From: Thermomucor indicae-seudaticae
Lineage: Eukaryota; Mucoromycota; Mucoromycetes; Mucorales; Lichtheimiaceae
NCBI GenBank assembly: GCA_000787465.1
Contig: JSYX01000625.1
Location: 1 to 20,361 of the forward strand
Reading direction: 5' to 3'
DNA: 20,361 nucleotides
Translations under genes and position numbers: made by a program
The notes under the pieces: model-generated
Told to the model about the DNA's origin: nothing
Seen by the model: only the letters and a program-made list of their open reading frames with translations
Databases searched by the model: none
Part shown: positions 1-10,682 of the stretch, in pieces
Numbering within the stretch: the stretch's first letter is position 1
How the letters are laid out: each line of letters begins with the position of its first letter

Positions 1-20
1 GACTTTGATTTTGGGAAAGA

Positions 21-36
21 GTGAATGTACATTCAC
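21..36. repeat. Perfect 16-bp palindrome
   Basis: GTGAATGTACATTCAC is identical to its reverse complement. It sits about 205 bp before the Opy2-like ATG, in a 239-bp leader that is otherwise T/C-rich towards the start codon and holds no gene. It may be a regulator site. Confidence 0.5.
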
Positions 37-239
37 GCAAGTGTCTGTGGAGCTGTTTGTCATACCGTGTCACAAAGTCTATTGTGAAGTATCTGTTCTT
101 TGGATACTCCTTTTTCCCTTCCTTTCACAAGTTGAACTACATTTTCATTCCTTCTTTTCGCCCTATTCATTGTTGGACTCGTTGGTCCATGAGTAACTTA
201 TAGATTCCTCCCTCGTCCATTTCCCTTTTTCTTCTTACA

Positions 240-1574
240 ATGTCGCCAATCGTCTGTCCATTAGCTCGAAATCTTTGGTCACCACGACGATCCATGTTGT
301 TCATGACAGCAACATGCTTAGTAATGCTTGTACTTGTTTCACTGAGCGATGCAGTTGAACTGAGCGATCCAAGTAAAGAAAAAATTTCTTACAAGCTCAT
401 AAAGAAAATGAGTAATTTAAGGGGTTGATATACATATTACTAGATGCTGGAAATACAACAACGAAACCCAACAGCTGCACACCATCCAACTGTGTCGCCA
501 CTTGCTCGCCTGGTTGTGCACCCGACCAAGTCTGTGTGCTCGGTACCATGTCAGAGTGTGGAAAATGCCCTTCATCAAGCTGTATGAGCCGGTCCTTATT
601 CGGATCATCATCTTCCTCTTCAGCAGCCTTGCCCGGAAAATACCAACAGACTCCAGGCAGCAGTAATAACAATGGACCTCTGGTGGGTGGTCTTGTGGGC
701 GGACTACTTGGTGCGGGCCTGGTAGTGTCTGCCGCCGGGTACGCAGGCTTTCGATATAAACAAAAAAAGAGATACACGTTGCCATTTATCTTTCAAGGAA
801 AACCCGCATCGTCATCGTCTGTTATTATAGATGAACAGGTAAATCTAGACGAAGCAGTTTTGGTACGGTTGTATTGAAGGGGGTTGTTAGTCTGGGCGGC
901 AGCAAGCCATGTCGGGTGTCATCCCCGTTGCATACATTCCACCCTCACACGATATTGTTCAACAAGAAGAGCTTCCAGCTATGCAAAGACTCAGCACCAT
1001 TCAACAACAACAACAGCAGTACGACAACGTTGTCGCTTCCTCATTCCCAGCCTTTAACAGGCTTTCTACCGTGCGAAACTCATTGCAGCGACAACCAAAT
1101 GAAAATCCGTTTTCCGATAGCCATCGCCCTAATAATAATAATAATAATAATAATAACGGCACGCGATTCCATGTTATGACGCAACACCAAGAAGATGATG
1201 AAGACGATTTGAGTCAACGCATATCTCTTGCCTCGAGCATCGCCCTGCCACGCCCCGCGCAGACAACAGCAACCCAAGTGATGCGTGCCAAACCAACCAT
1301 TATGCGTGTCAACACGGTCCGTAGCCTATCACGAAGCGGATCCGCTCGAACTATCCTCACACGAGAGTCGTCTGGCGCCCAGTTGAGCCGATCCAACACA
1401 ATATCCACAAACGGTAACAGCGAGACCGGAGGAGATGATCAACGTTCATCCACAGCAGGCATTATCTTGGACGACAATCCTTTTGACGATCGGTATGCGC
1501 ATGGCAAGACTACAGACAGCGTCATGTCTGGTCCCGGTGATGGCGAAATTACAATCTTTTGGGGACGGCCATGA
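240..1574 (+). CDS. OPY2: Opy2-like single-pass membrane anchor
   Basis: Exons 240-372, 444-838 and 903-1574 (introns of 71 and 64 bp, GT-AG) give 399 aa. Residues 15-38 form a hydrophobic segment that could be a signal sequence. Eight cysteines lie between residues 56 and 91 (C56, 61, 65, 69, 75, 83, 86, 91), matching the Opy2 N-terminal cysteine-rich domain. A Ser-rich linker is followed by a Gly/Val/Leu-rich transmembrane helix (about 123-147) and the basic stop-transfer stretch KQKKR. The cytoplasmic tail carries VAYIP, seen in Opy2 relatives, then Gln/Asn-rich low complexity, NPFDD and a C-terminal ITIFW. In yeast, Opy2 anchors Ste50 at the plasma membrane and feeds the HOG and filamentation MAPK branches; that role here is inferred from the family. 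The second acceptor was set at 902 because it restores phase 0 into the VAYIP exon. Its 3' end converges on the copper chaperone gene, 50 bp away. Confidence 0.82.
1131..1156 (+). repeat. AAT microsatellite coding for an Asn run
   Basis: About eight AAT units plus one AAC sit in the third exon of the Opy2-like gene and encode nine asparagines in the cytoplasmic tail. A CAA/CAG tract about 130 bp upstream encodes a Gln run. Length changes in steps of three bases would keep the frame. Confidence 0.9.
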
Positions 1575-1624
1575 TAATAAAATAACTCGTTCTTTATGCT
1601 GATATCCACAAAAACAATGAATGT

Positions 1625-1956
1625 TTATTCATCCTTGACTGTCTTGCCGGTCTTTTTGATAGCTTCAAGCACCTTCTCACGAGGAATCGAAGCTTCTACA
1701 ACCACCTCTTGTTTTTCAAGGCTAATGTCAACCTTTTCAACGCCTATTAATTTTTTCGCCCAAGCAAGAAAATTGTGAGTACTTCGTTAATTACTGACGC
1801 GTGCAATGTTACCGACCTTCGAGGCGGGACAATGCTCGGTGGACGGCATTCGAGCAGCCGGAGCAGGCCATTTCAACGTTGAACTTGTATTCCTACGTAG
1901 CCGTAAACTAGGGAAACCGTACATAGTACACTGTTGTTTTTTACACTTACAGCCAT
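1625..1956 (-). CDS. ATX1: Copper chaperone Atx1 (heavy-metal-associated domain)
   Basis: Exons on the minus strand are 1951-1956, 1817-1892 and 1625-1743, with introns of 58 and 73 bp; together they encode 66 aa. The first exon is only ATG GCT, followed by a GTAAGT donor. The protein has the Cu(I)-binding motif MACSGC, preceded by the strand YKFNVE, then VEKVDISLEKQ and a C-terminal KKTGK loop. These are the hallmarks of Atx1/HAH1, which passes copper to the Ccc2-type P-ATPase of the Golgi. The length is normal (yeast Atx1 has 73 residues). The second donor is GTCGGT rather than the nearby GTAACA, because only the former keeps the frame into VEKVDIS. There is no targeting sequence, so it should be cytosolic. 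The 957 bp upstream, before the arrestin stop, must hold its promoter. Confidence 0.94.
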
Positions 1957-2913
1957 TTCAGATAAAGCGGAAAGAACTGGTCGAGGACAGGAAAACAGGT
2001 CCCTCACTCCTTTTAAGCAAGCGAAATTGCAAATAGACTTGTGAGCAATTTCTGCTGCCCTGACGTTTTGAAACTCAGATTGGCATGAAGGGCTCAGGGG
2101 ACGGATGATCTTATTCAGTCCTGAATTGTATAACGCTGCTAAGCGAATGGAGTATTTTACGACTGAACGCAGTAGGTATCTTTATGTACTCGCAATAACA
2201 GATGGCAATATCATGAAATGACGGGCACGACAGAATTAGGAGAATAGCCTAAAAAGTCGCTTGCACTTTATCTTACATCTACAGTAGAATTGCGCTTGCA
2301 TAGTGACAGAGAGAAACTCTTGCTGAATGATGATTAGCGGTACAATCTCGGTCTATAGATAGCATAAAGAGCGAGTATTTTGCTTCCGGATCTTTGCCGG
2401 TTGATTCAGATCAAGCGAATTACTGTTTACTGAGGTCTTCACCAACCCTTTGGATGCCGCTCAAGCACAAGCTAGACACACATTTCACCGAAATGCCAGC
2501 TGCGTACCTACTAAATCCTACGCAGTACTATCCATTTATTCGTCATTGACACAGGAGACCAAGGACACATTATGAATATGTACAGCTTCAAAGAGTGGAA
2601 TGTGAAGTGTGTCCAGAGGAAGTGACTGTACCACGTCATCATTGACCATCTTCTCTAAAGAAAAATATGGCTTCAGAAGTAAGCATGGAATTAAGCAAAA
2701 TTGCGCTTACAGTCCGTCTAGTCTCAGCGCCAAAGAAGGGTTGCCCACAGCTCCAAATTAAGATTTAGTTATATCTTTCGGTAGAAGGGAAAACGAAATA
2801 AAGAGACAGAGATGCCAAAAAACTAATCCAAATGCTATGTAATAGATTAATGTACAATGGGTACTACTGCTAAATATATGCACATATATATGCTTTTCTA
2901 TTTGTTTTTTCCT
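1957..2913. other. Intergenic: Atx1 promoter side and arrestin 3' side
   Basis: This 957-bp interval separates two minus-strand genes. I see no long reading frame on either strand, no tRNA-like arms and no clear repeat. An ATG GCT TCA GAA followed by GTAAGC near 2668 looks like a start exon with a donor, but splicing to the next plausible acceptor runs into a stop after two more codons, so I do not call a gene. Confidence 0.6.
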
Positions 2914-4092
2914 TTATAAGGTAGAAGCCACGGCGGTATCGTATGAGGGTAAGCGGACAGGGTCGTACAGTGGCAATGAGTCCGTATACTCTATAACGCG
3001 CATGAATCGCGGCATCCGTGCTTCGTGCGTAAGTGCGGTGTAAAGCTGAAACCCTTCTGGCGCGCCCATGCCGTAGCCCAGTGTACCCAATGTAATAGGC
3101 AGTTCAAAGCTAGCCACAGCGCACCATAGACCACCCAGTGGGCCCTTCTTCTGCTCGACGACGGCTCGTAAATGGTAGGAAACGGACAGGACTGGGCTGT
3201 AGTTGAGAGTTGGTACGAGATCGACAGCCAGTGGTAATTCAATGACAAGCTGTTCTTCTTCTTCTTGAGTCGACGACGATGATGATGATGATACGCTTCG
3301 TTTGCTGCTGGCGACAACCTTCCTAAGCTTTGGACGGTCTTGTTCTTGCAAGGCCATGGTGGTCTGAATGAGTTGGAGTGTAACAGCAGTCCTCCTTCCT
3401 TGTCGTAAGCCGCCCATAATGACCCGAATCGGATCGCCTGGAACATAGTCCAGGGCATGCAGCTTTAGCGTGAAGCCAGCTGTCTGGCGTTGGACAAGAG
3501 GTGTTTTTAGCGCGCAAGTTTCGGTAAATGGCATGTAGATCATTGTCTTTTGTGCTGTGGCAGCTGTTTGGCCATTGTGGCGCTCAAGGATGGCCTTGAG
3601 TTGGAAGGTGCAGTGGTAATACTGGTTGTCCATGCTAGGTGGAAATTGGACCAGGGGCATCTGGATGGTAAATGGAAAGGCGTACGTCGATTCGTCCAGT
3701 AATTCGCCTTTCCATAGGATATGCTGAATCCCAAATAGTTGCAATGAATTCCGCCTCTGGATCACTCCAGGACTTTGCTCATAGGACTTCATTCCTTCGG
3801 AGGCTACAAACTGTAATCGAAGGAACGATGCCTGGACAAGTCGTTGATGGTCAAGGCTGACCCGAACACTACCTGTTGATGTCGTTGTTTTAATGCGCAA
3901 CGTTTAGCTACAAAGTCTTCATGTTGCGATCAACATTTGATAATTGGCACCTTGAAAGACAGATCCAGGGCCAAACACAGGGCGTCCCTGGATAGACCAT
4001 CCAAACTCGGGCAATAGTTCAATAGACATTTCAACTTGATCGTAAGGCGATGGTGCACTCGAAGAGGCCAGGGACTGTAGCGTCGTTGCCAT
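2914..4092 (-). CDS. Alpha-arrestin (arrestin domain-containing protein)
   Basis: Exons 3951-4092 and 2914-3872, joined across a 78-bp intron, give 366 aa. The splice joins PGSVFQG to SVRVSLDH, rebuilding the usual first arrestin strands. The N-terminal arrestin fold spans about 20-165 (YAFPFTIQMP, PPSMDNQYYHCTFQLKA). The C-terminal fold runs from about 175 to 325 (LDYVPGDPIRV, then VLSVSYHLRAVVE) and is interrupted by a low-complexity run of Ser and Glu. The C-terminus carries two LPxY motifs, LPLY (347-350) and LPSY (355-358). In fungal arrestin-related trafficking adaptors such PY-type motifs bind the WW domains of Rsp5/Nedd4 ubiquitin ligases and drive endocytosis of nutrient transporters; that function is inferred. 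I chose the ATG at 4092. In-frame ATGs at 4119 and 4143 would add 9 or 17 residues. The cargo is unknown. Confidence 0.88.
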
Positions 4093-4834
4093 CTCTGTAA
4101 TTTGTGCAATAATTGACATACACCAGATGGAGAGTAATAACAATAGTTTAACGCACGGATGACGCGTCTATTTAAATGAAATCCCATTCCTGTTCTCCGG
4201 GAACGGCGTAACCGCAGCAAAAAAAGCATGACATTGCCGCAGCAAGTCGCGTCCAAAAGAATGGCTATATTCAGCCTCCTCAAACCCACCGTCGTCAGTT
4301 TACACGCTCTCGAAAATAAACTCAACAGTGAAATTAGAAACAGTACTCGTATGTGATACTTCTTGTAATTGCATGTTTGACTACTTGCGATATTCGGGAT
4401 CAACATTGCTTGCTTTTCGAGAATCTCACATACCCAGATTTTGTGTGACAGACAACAGAGGCGCGGAAGTGCAGAATTGGCCGAAAGTGACCTCCATGGG
4501 GAATGAACTTTCTGTCGTTGAGTCATGAGGACTCATCGATCACACGAATTTACTTGATCAAGTGTTCCATTTTTGAACGCTGATTTGCTTCGTTCATGAA
4601 ACTTTGAGGGCAGTTATCAGATCGCCGCAGCAACCACCGTTTACATCGCGTGATGTGTACCTAATATTAAACAAAACTGTTCATACAGTATTACTAATCG
4701 AGTGCGCCGTGCACACTCGAAAACTTTGACGTTTCCTTTCATTTGAAAACGATGATTGTCTTTGTCACACACACTTAGTCTAGGCTCATTCCAACAGTAA
4801 AGGTGACACAAGGATCTCCAGCGCAATGCCGTTT
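4093..4834. other. Intergenic: arrestin promoter side and frataxin 3' side
   Basis: This interval holds no gene I can support. A 198-codon minus-strand frame with an ATG at 4526 runs through it and ends inside arrestin exon 1 in another frame; its composition and lack of motifs suggest chance. Visible sites are TGAGTCA at 4519-4525, a match to the AP-1/Gcn4 core and part of an inverted repeat up to 4535, and the 12-bp palindrome ACTTGATCAAGT at 4552-4563. Confidence 0.5.
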
Positions 4835-5546
4835 CTATTTCTCTAATGCTTCGAGAATATTGACAGGCTTGTCGAGAATCTCACTTAATTCAGTGTTTAA
4901 TAGTTCGTCTAGTGTGTGATTGTCGCGATGATAGAACCACTTTTTGTGCTCCTCGTCATAATCATATCGTTTCGGTCCACTTCTCACTGTTAGCTCCAGT
5001 TTTTTCTTTCAATTTCGCCGCTCTTCTCCTCCTACCTCTTGGGCGATGAGAGCCAGATTTGCCGGTTGGGCGGTTGCTTGTTGATGACGTAGGTGCCATG
5101 TGCACCGAGCTTCAGAGTCAATACGCCTTGCTATGAAGACAGACGACCATTAGTTGTCACCTTGTCCCTGTGACTTTACCAATTTGAAACTTACAGAGTA
5201 TTCTACATCATATCCATCCAAGTCGGTTTCGTCGCCAATAGCCTCCAAATACTCTACTAGGCACTCCAGAGTCTGGTCTGATAATCTATGATATGCCTCT
5301 GCTGATAACGGACTATATATTTTTCTGCCAGTTAGCCAAGGGGGATTTTCCAGTCATTTACAGCGAGAATACTTGCGCAATCTTGTAGCTTGTATACCAC
5401 CGCTTATGGGCTACACCCATAGAAAATGCTGACGGTCGAATGAACCTAGGCTTCGTGATCACATTGGCTCTCAATGAGTTCTGAATAAGACGATGCAATG
5501 GCTGACGAGTGCCGCTTAGACGCGCTAATCGCAACACCAAAGACAT
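4835..5546 (-). CDS. YFH1: Frataxin, mitochondrial iron-sulfur assembly factor
   Basis: Exons are 5362-5546, 5195-5312, 5036-5130 and 4835-4979, giving 180 aa. The N-terminus ([15 protein letters not shown]...) is rich in Arg, Ser and Leu with no acidic residues through about residue 50, typical of a mitochondrial presequence. The mature part has the acidic first helix ([17 protein letters not shown]), then [18 protein letters not shown], the invariant QIWLSSP with Trp127, and GPKRYDYD. This is the full frataxin fold, with length close to yeast Yfh1. Frataxin works in the matrix with the Nfs1-Isu1 complex in Fe-S cluster synthesis. The first intron has two possible acceptors: 5313 (49-bp intron with a CTAAC about 20 nt upstream of the splice point, preferred) or 5325 (37 bp, four more residues). 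Introns two and three are 64 and 56 bp. Confidence 0.95.
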
Positions 5547-5742
5547 GGTTATGAACCAAAAGGTTTATAAAAAGTCACGCCATTTGCATTGGTCCACACA
5601 AAAAAATGGATTCTGTGACACAACTGTACAAAGGCGAAGAGACTTTTTATTGTATCCTGTTTACTGACGCCAATGATATATTATGCTTATATAAAAGGTA
5701 TAGAATAGATATAAGGCAGGGGCGAGTTGGCGGAAGAGAGTA

Positions 5743-8279
5743 TCAATGCACACGTACGACTTTGACTCCTTTGAGGGCAGCGCTTTTATTAGCCTTCTCG
5801 TTTCCCGATCGCTGCTGCTGTTGTCGCTGCGGATGTCGAGGCAATGGTGTAGTTCGCGTAGTCTCAGGCTGAAGAGAGCTTAACCGTTTCTTATCTTCTG
5901 TTTCTTGTTTCATGTGCCCTCCTCCGACAGATACGGGCCGTTTCTTTGCATGTTCTGGGACTGCTGGCTCATTGAACCTTAGATATTTACCATATCGCCG
6001 TCCTGCTCCATCGTCTGCAGCTGTGTCCGTTTCTGACTGTTGTTGTCTGGATGAAGAATGGCCCCGTCCAGTCGTGCTGATGCCCATCATGAGACGTGCT
6101 GTTCTTGATTCTCCTGGAGGACATTTTCTGCGATAAATAGAAAGCCTTTTCTTTGGCGGTTCAGTGTCCTTTTTCGAACGACCAGACGCAAGTAAAACTT
6201 TTGGTCGAGGCTTAGTATTGACATAATCCATAGGACGTGGTGATGTTATTTCGCGACGAATCGGCGACCGCATATTATTCCGTTGGCTGCTGGTGTTATT
6301 CTTTGATGGCGCAGAGTCGGGACGTTTCGTAGGAGGTGGTTTATCTGTCGAGCGTTGCTTTTTATGTGAAAGTAAGCTAGTGCTTTGAGATGGCATTGTG
6401 TTCGCGCGTACGAGTGGTTTTCGGACAGGCTTATTATCAGTGTTTTCCGCGCGATCGTCTCGTAATTTGACCGACTTTGCTCGTCTGATCTTTTTCTCTC
6501 CCATCTTTTCCTCTGGTATAGCGTCCTCGTTTATAGACATCATGGCTTTGAACATTGGTAGCCGAGATCCTTGACTCCAATGCATATCTGATATCGATTG
6601 ACGCTTTTTGAGCACACTTAGTATCTGTTCATGTGTAGAAATAGATCCAATCTCGTCTTCAGAAACCGTAAAGGATCGCTTGGGAATCCGACATCGTCTG
6701 ATATCGGATGCGACAGGTTGTTGTCGTTTCGAGGTTGATGTTGTTGCAGAACGGGTTTCTGAGCGATTCGTATCGAGCGATGAAGTACTTGGCTCATTAG
6801 AAACATCACCAGAGCCAGGCGGTGATAAGGATGGCCGGGACGGAATCGATGTGGAGGAATTTGTAGTATCATGCTTTACAGAATCGGACTGTTTAAGATG
6901 AGAGGATGTTGAAGGTGACATGGTAGCGGGTATCTCCGTGGCGCCAATGTTGATTTCGTGGAGTGCCTCTAGCGCTCTCAATTTCTTGATTGCAGTGGCC
7001 ATCGCTTTATCATCCAAATCATCTTCATTGGGAGCCACGTTTTCATCGTTTTCTGATATAGACATGCTCTCGTCATGGCTATCATCATCGATTCGGTTGC
7101 CAGGAAAGAGAGGTTCCGGTTCATAATCACACAGGAAGGGGTGCTAAAAAAGGAAACAGCAGTTGTCAATGACACGCGGATACTGAATGGTGGCGCACGT
7201 GTTACGCGAACAAGGGTCTTCTTTTTTTTTACCTGAAGTATATCCGCTGCGGAAATCCTCAATTTAGGGTCAGGGTTCAAGCAACGGTCCAAGAGGTGCA
7301 CCAAACGGGAAGGAAGATTAGGTGGATATTCAGGTTTGCCGTTCTCCAGGATCCGTTGTTTTATCTACCGGAATCCAGGGGCAAAGCATTAGCTTTTTAT
7401 TCAAGGAGTGGAAATGGAAAGGTATATCCTTCAGCCACTTGCCTCTTCCTCATCCAGCTTTTCGTCTTCATAGGGTGCTTTGCCGCCATTGAGGATCTCC
7501 AAAATCACGATACCAAGCGCCCAAATGTCTACTTTACGATTAACGATTTTCCGCTGCACGAGCTCAGGTGACCAGAACAAAACAACGCCGGCTTCCTCCA
7601 CGTTAGAATCCGCCGCAGGTGTAACAGAAACCACACCAAAGTCACCTACAAAGAAAGACACACTTTAGGGCAATTCCCTGGGAATTTGCAAGAAAAGCAC
7701 ATCATTTACCGATCACCACACTATTGCTTTCTTTGTCCAAAAAGATATTATCGCATTTGATATCCCGGTGAAAGTAGCCATGTCGATGGATCTCAGCCAA
7801 CCCAGACGCTATCTTTTTGGAATAAAAGCAAAAGGCATGTTGTTAATAATAATGATGGTATTTCCAGTAGTGAGAGCATGACCTACCGACTTGATAATAT
7901 GCACAAGTTGTCCTACGGTCAGGTGGTGTTCAAATACATATTGTTGCAGCGAGCCGCCTGTGCAGTACGGCATAACCAAGAAAACAAATTCCTCATGCAA
8001 GTAGACTGCCAGCAGTTTGAGAATGTTGGGATGAATGCATTTCGTCATTGTGTAAATTTCGTTTTCAACTAGTTCTTTGGGCATCACAAAGAGGTCTGGG
8101 TATCGGTCCGTCTCTTCTACAAGGTATTTCTTGATGGCGACTTGGGTAAAAGGTGGTTTGCGACTTTTGCAGCGATAGACACCACCTTGAGCGCTGAACC
8201 AGGTCGGTTCTTCATCCAGACCGTCGTAATAATGGACAGGGTCATCGGTATAAACGGGTACCCCATTGACGTGCTGCAT
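5743..8279 (-). CDS. Divergent STE20/PAK-like serine/threonine kinase
   Basis: Exons are 7887-8279, 7710-7812, 7443-7645, 7233-7364 and 5743-7143, giving 743 aa. The kinase domain spans about 27-285. VAIK Lys50, alpha-C Glu74 (KELVENEIYTM, close to the PAK pattern), GGSL, catalytic HRD (146-148) with Asn153, and DFG (167-169) are all present, so catalysis is expected. The glycine loop lacks GxGxxG and reads WFSAQGGVYR. The usual GTPYWMAPE is replaced by VVLFWSPE. After the fold, about 450 residues are Ser/Lys/Arg-rich and probably disordered, with short acidic patches; I recognise no CRIB, coiled coil or other domain there. The third intron (7365-7442) starts with GC, not GT. The stop lies 196 bp from the frataxin ATG on the same strand. 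The substrate and pathway are unknown; assignment to the STE group rests on motif resemblance. Confidence 0.88.
7365..7442 (-). other. GC-AG intron inside the kinase gene
   Basis: On the minus strand the exon ends in GAAGAG and the intron begins GCAAGT, the usual form of a GC donor. It ends at CCGGTAG. Splicing in phase 0 joins LDEEE to IKQRILENGKPEYPP, the expected alpha-F to alpha-G region. The only GT nearby (two bases further on) is in phase 1 and breaks the frame with this acceptor. Confidence 0.82.
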
Positions 8280-9204
8280 GGTAGTGACTGGGTAACTCTA
8301 AGAAATGAAAGAAGGAAGAACTGGATAAGGTCCCTTAAAAAAACAGAAAGACAGCAATGTCAAAGAGAGAGAGTATGTGTGTGAAAGGAAGAACGAAAGG
8401 GGACGACCCCCAAGACACAGTTTGGGAAAGGGGTGGAAGGAACGATACAGTCGGCGTTGCCTAGTGGCTTATGATCTCCGATAAACCCTGCATAGACTGC
8501 AAAGATGTGCCCTGCATGTTCCAGGACCAGAGAAAACTCACTAAAACTCTAAGCCTGGGAAAATTCACACTAGGAATTATACACGATCTGTGGTAACCAA
8601 TGAATCCATATCAGATAAATCTTTGCCGTAACGCAGCCTAGAGTGAGTAAAGATCACGACTTCTGTTCTCGGATGCCATACCGGGAAAAGACAAATAAAA
8701 AGGCAAGAGAAAGCGTTAGTATTGCATGCAACAAACAGAAAAATCCGGTGATCTTCCAGACGCTCCGCGTAATAATACTGCCGGGACTTGGCATTTTGTG
8801 AATTACTACTGACAATTAAGCGGCATATTTCTAGAACTGCATAAAAATTAGTGTGAAAAAATTAGGTAGTTTGAAGGAGAAAAGCTGCTTGCGCCCTATT
8901 ATGCGCAGCAACCATTTGCCCCAAAATGAGTACCACATCCGACGCGCAAGTTTGCCATAGCTCTCTGCCAGTATCGATGAGCCCTCTCCAATAAATTAAA
9001 CTGTATCAATGTTTTACACTTGCAATGATGAATGGAGCGCTTGAACAATAATTTCCTGACGAAGAAACCTTTCAGCAAGTAGAGTCTGTTACCTGCGTAG
9101 TCTTTACTTAATTGTTGTTCCCAACTATACCTCTCTATTACTCGCTCAATGCTCAAATACAGTATTAACTAGGTTTGTGATAGAGGCACAGTAGGTCGCG
9201 CGCG

Positions 9205-9558
9205 CTACCTTAAAGCGATATAGTAGATATATAGCGAAACAAACAGAGTGTCCACCATGCATACACTGACAATTGGCGGACAATGAACTCTTGGGGTTTC
9301 TAAAGTCCAAATGAAGAACTGTAAATGGAGATGACGGCTTTTTATCTGCGTGCTCGGGTTAAAGAATTGCTTGAGGAGCTTTGTCAAAAGGGCTTCATCA
9401 GGTAAACTCAAGCTGACTTTTTTGCATGCTAGGGGTAAAGACAGAAAATTTTTGACTGCTTCCTTGCCGACCTTCACAGTGCCTGTTTCCTTTGCCTCAT
9501 TTGTACGTATTTTTTTTGACTTTATGCGTTGTTCACTTGTTCGTTGCCGTTTATACAT
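9205..9558 (-). other. Unsupported open frame, about 117 codons
   Basis: It opens with a basic stretch (MYKRQRTSEQRIKSKK) and ends with a hydrophobic segment. I do not recognise any family. The opposite strand is also fairly open, so this may be chance. It is recorded because it is the best coding candidate in a long empty interval. Confidence 0.15.
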
Positions 9559-10664
9559 TTGTGTTCGGTAATTTTCTTGAACTGTGCTCAAATGCTACAC
9601 TTATTTCCAGTCAACTACGTTTAGCAATATTCAGAACTATAGCACCGCGTCTTTTATGGCGTTCTGCAGAAACTTACGTTATTAGGCCCTCTTTCCAAAG
9701 CTTGTCGCTAAAGCTACTATTGGCGTTTATACGTCGTTTAAGGTAAGTTTTGTTCAATGACGAGGTTTGGCATCACAACCGGTGCGTACTGACCCAAATA
9801 TGGGTCTCATCGAGACTGATCTCTCTACGGCTATTATCACTACACATAACGCCCATTTCTGACCTACTAAGTTTCTACTGACGGTCACTTGGCCGACTGA
9901 CTTTTGCTGCTGACTGGGTGGCTGACTAGCTGTTAGCTGACATCCAGCCATTAGAAAATTAGTAGGCTAAAAAGGGCTTCATGTGTAGCGTATTCCTTCC
10001 TGATAGCTTTTAAGGCTGGCAAGAAACCGGTACGGATCGCTGAACACTACCAGCTTGCTGTTGGACATGTTGGCAAGCACCAATCGGCAGCAACATCCTC
10101 CCCGCGACCGCCTGTCCTTTACAGCCTTTTATCATTTACTTTAACAGTGTCACCCAATGGGTCCGTTTGAGGATGCTTTTGTTACCTCAAATTCAAGACA
10201 AAGTAATGCGGTATCTATAACGCGACTGTACGTGTGCTGTTACTGCTCGCACGCGAAGAGCCCAGGTGAAGACAAGTGATTGCCCAAACTTTTGAGTGCA
10301 CGAGGCTATAAAATATCTTTTTAATCAGATCAACTCTCGATAAACTGGCAGTTCTACCAGTAGAAAGTCTAATTTTGTCATGGCATTTCAGCAGACTTGT
10401 GCCTGGCACGCATCCCTCTTTTCGCTGTTAACCATACTACATATCCTTTCCGTTATTGATTTCCCCGCGTCTGTCCTATCTTAGTCCACGTCAAAGGAGA
10501 ATGCAGAAAAGCATCAGAAGAAAGCCAGGAACGAATGGGCCCAAAAAGAAGCAGCAAGAGTCAAGTAAATAGCATATAGACGGATGACTAGATTCATAAA
10601 CGAGCACCAGAATCTCAGGGCGAAAATATAAATGCAACAAGTCGCTGTCGAAAAGAGCTCCTAG

Positions 10665-10682
10665 AGCCATCGTACGATGGCT
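10665..10682. repeat. Perfect 18-bp palindrome
   Basis: AGCCATCGTACGATGGCT equals its own reverse complement over all 18 bases, with no spacer. It lies about 350 bp upstream of the thiolase ATG, so it could be a dimeric regulator site for that gene. No function can be read from it directly. Confidence 0.6.

Noticed and set aside
3930..4526. 198-codon minus-strand frame starting at an ATG
   Set aside because: It overlaps the first arrestin exon in another frame, has no motif and is rich in Leu, Arg and Cys as expected of a shadow frame.
1625..5546. Metal-homeostasis cluster (Atx1 and frataxin)
   Set aside because: An arrestin gene separates them and fungal genomes rarely group such housekeeping genes; proximity is probably chance.
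5912..6136. Plus-strand frames inside the kinase tail (also 6608-6901)
   Set aside because: They lie opposite the low-complexity coding exon of the kinase and show no family features.
9754..9951. Minus-strand frame considered as a transposase relic
   Set aside because: I found no DDE-type residues, terminal inverted repeats or target-site duplication, so a mobile element cannot be supported.
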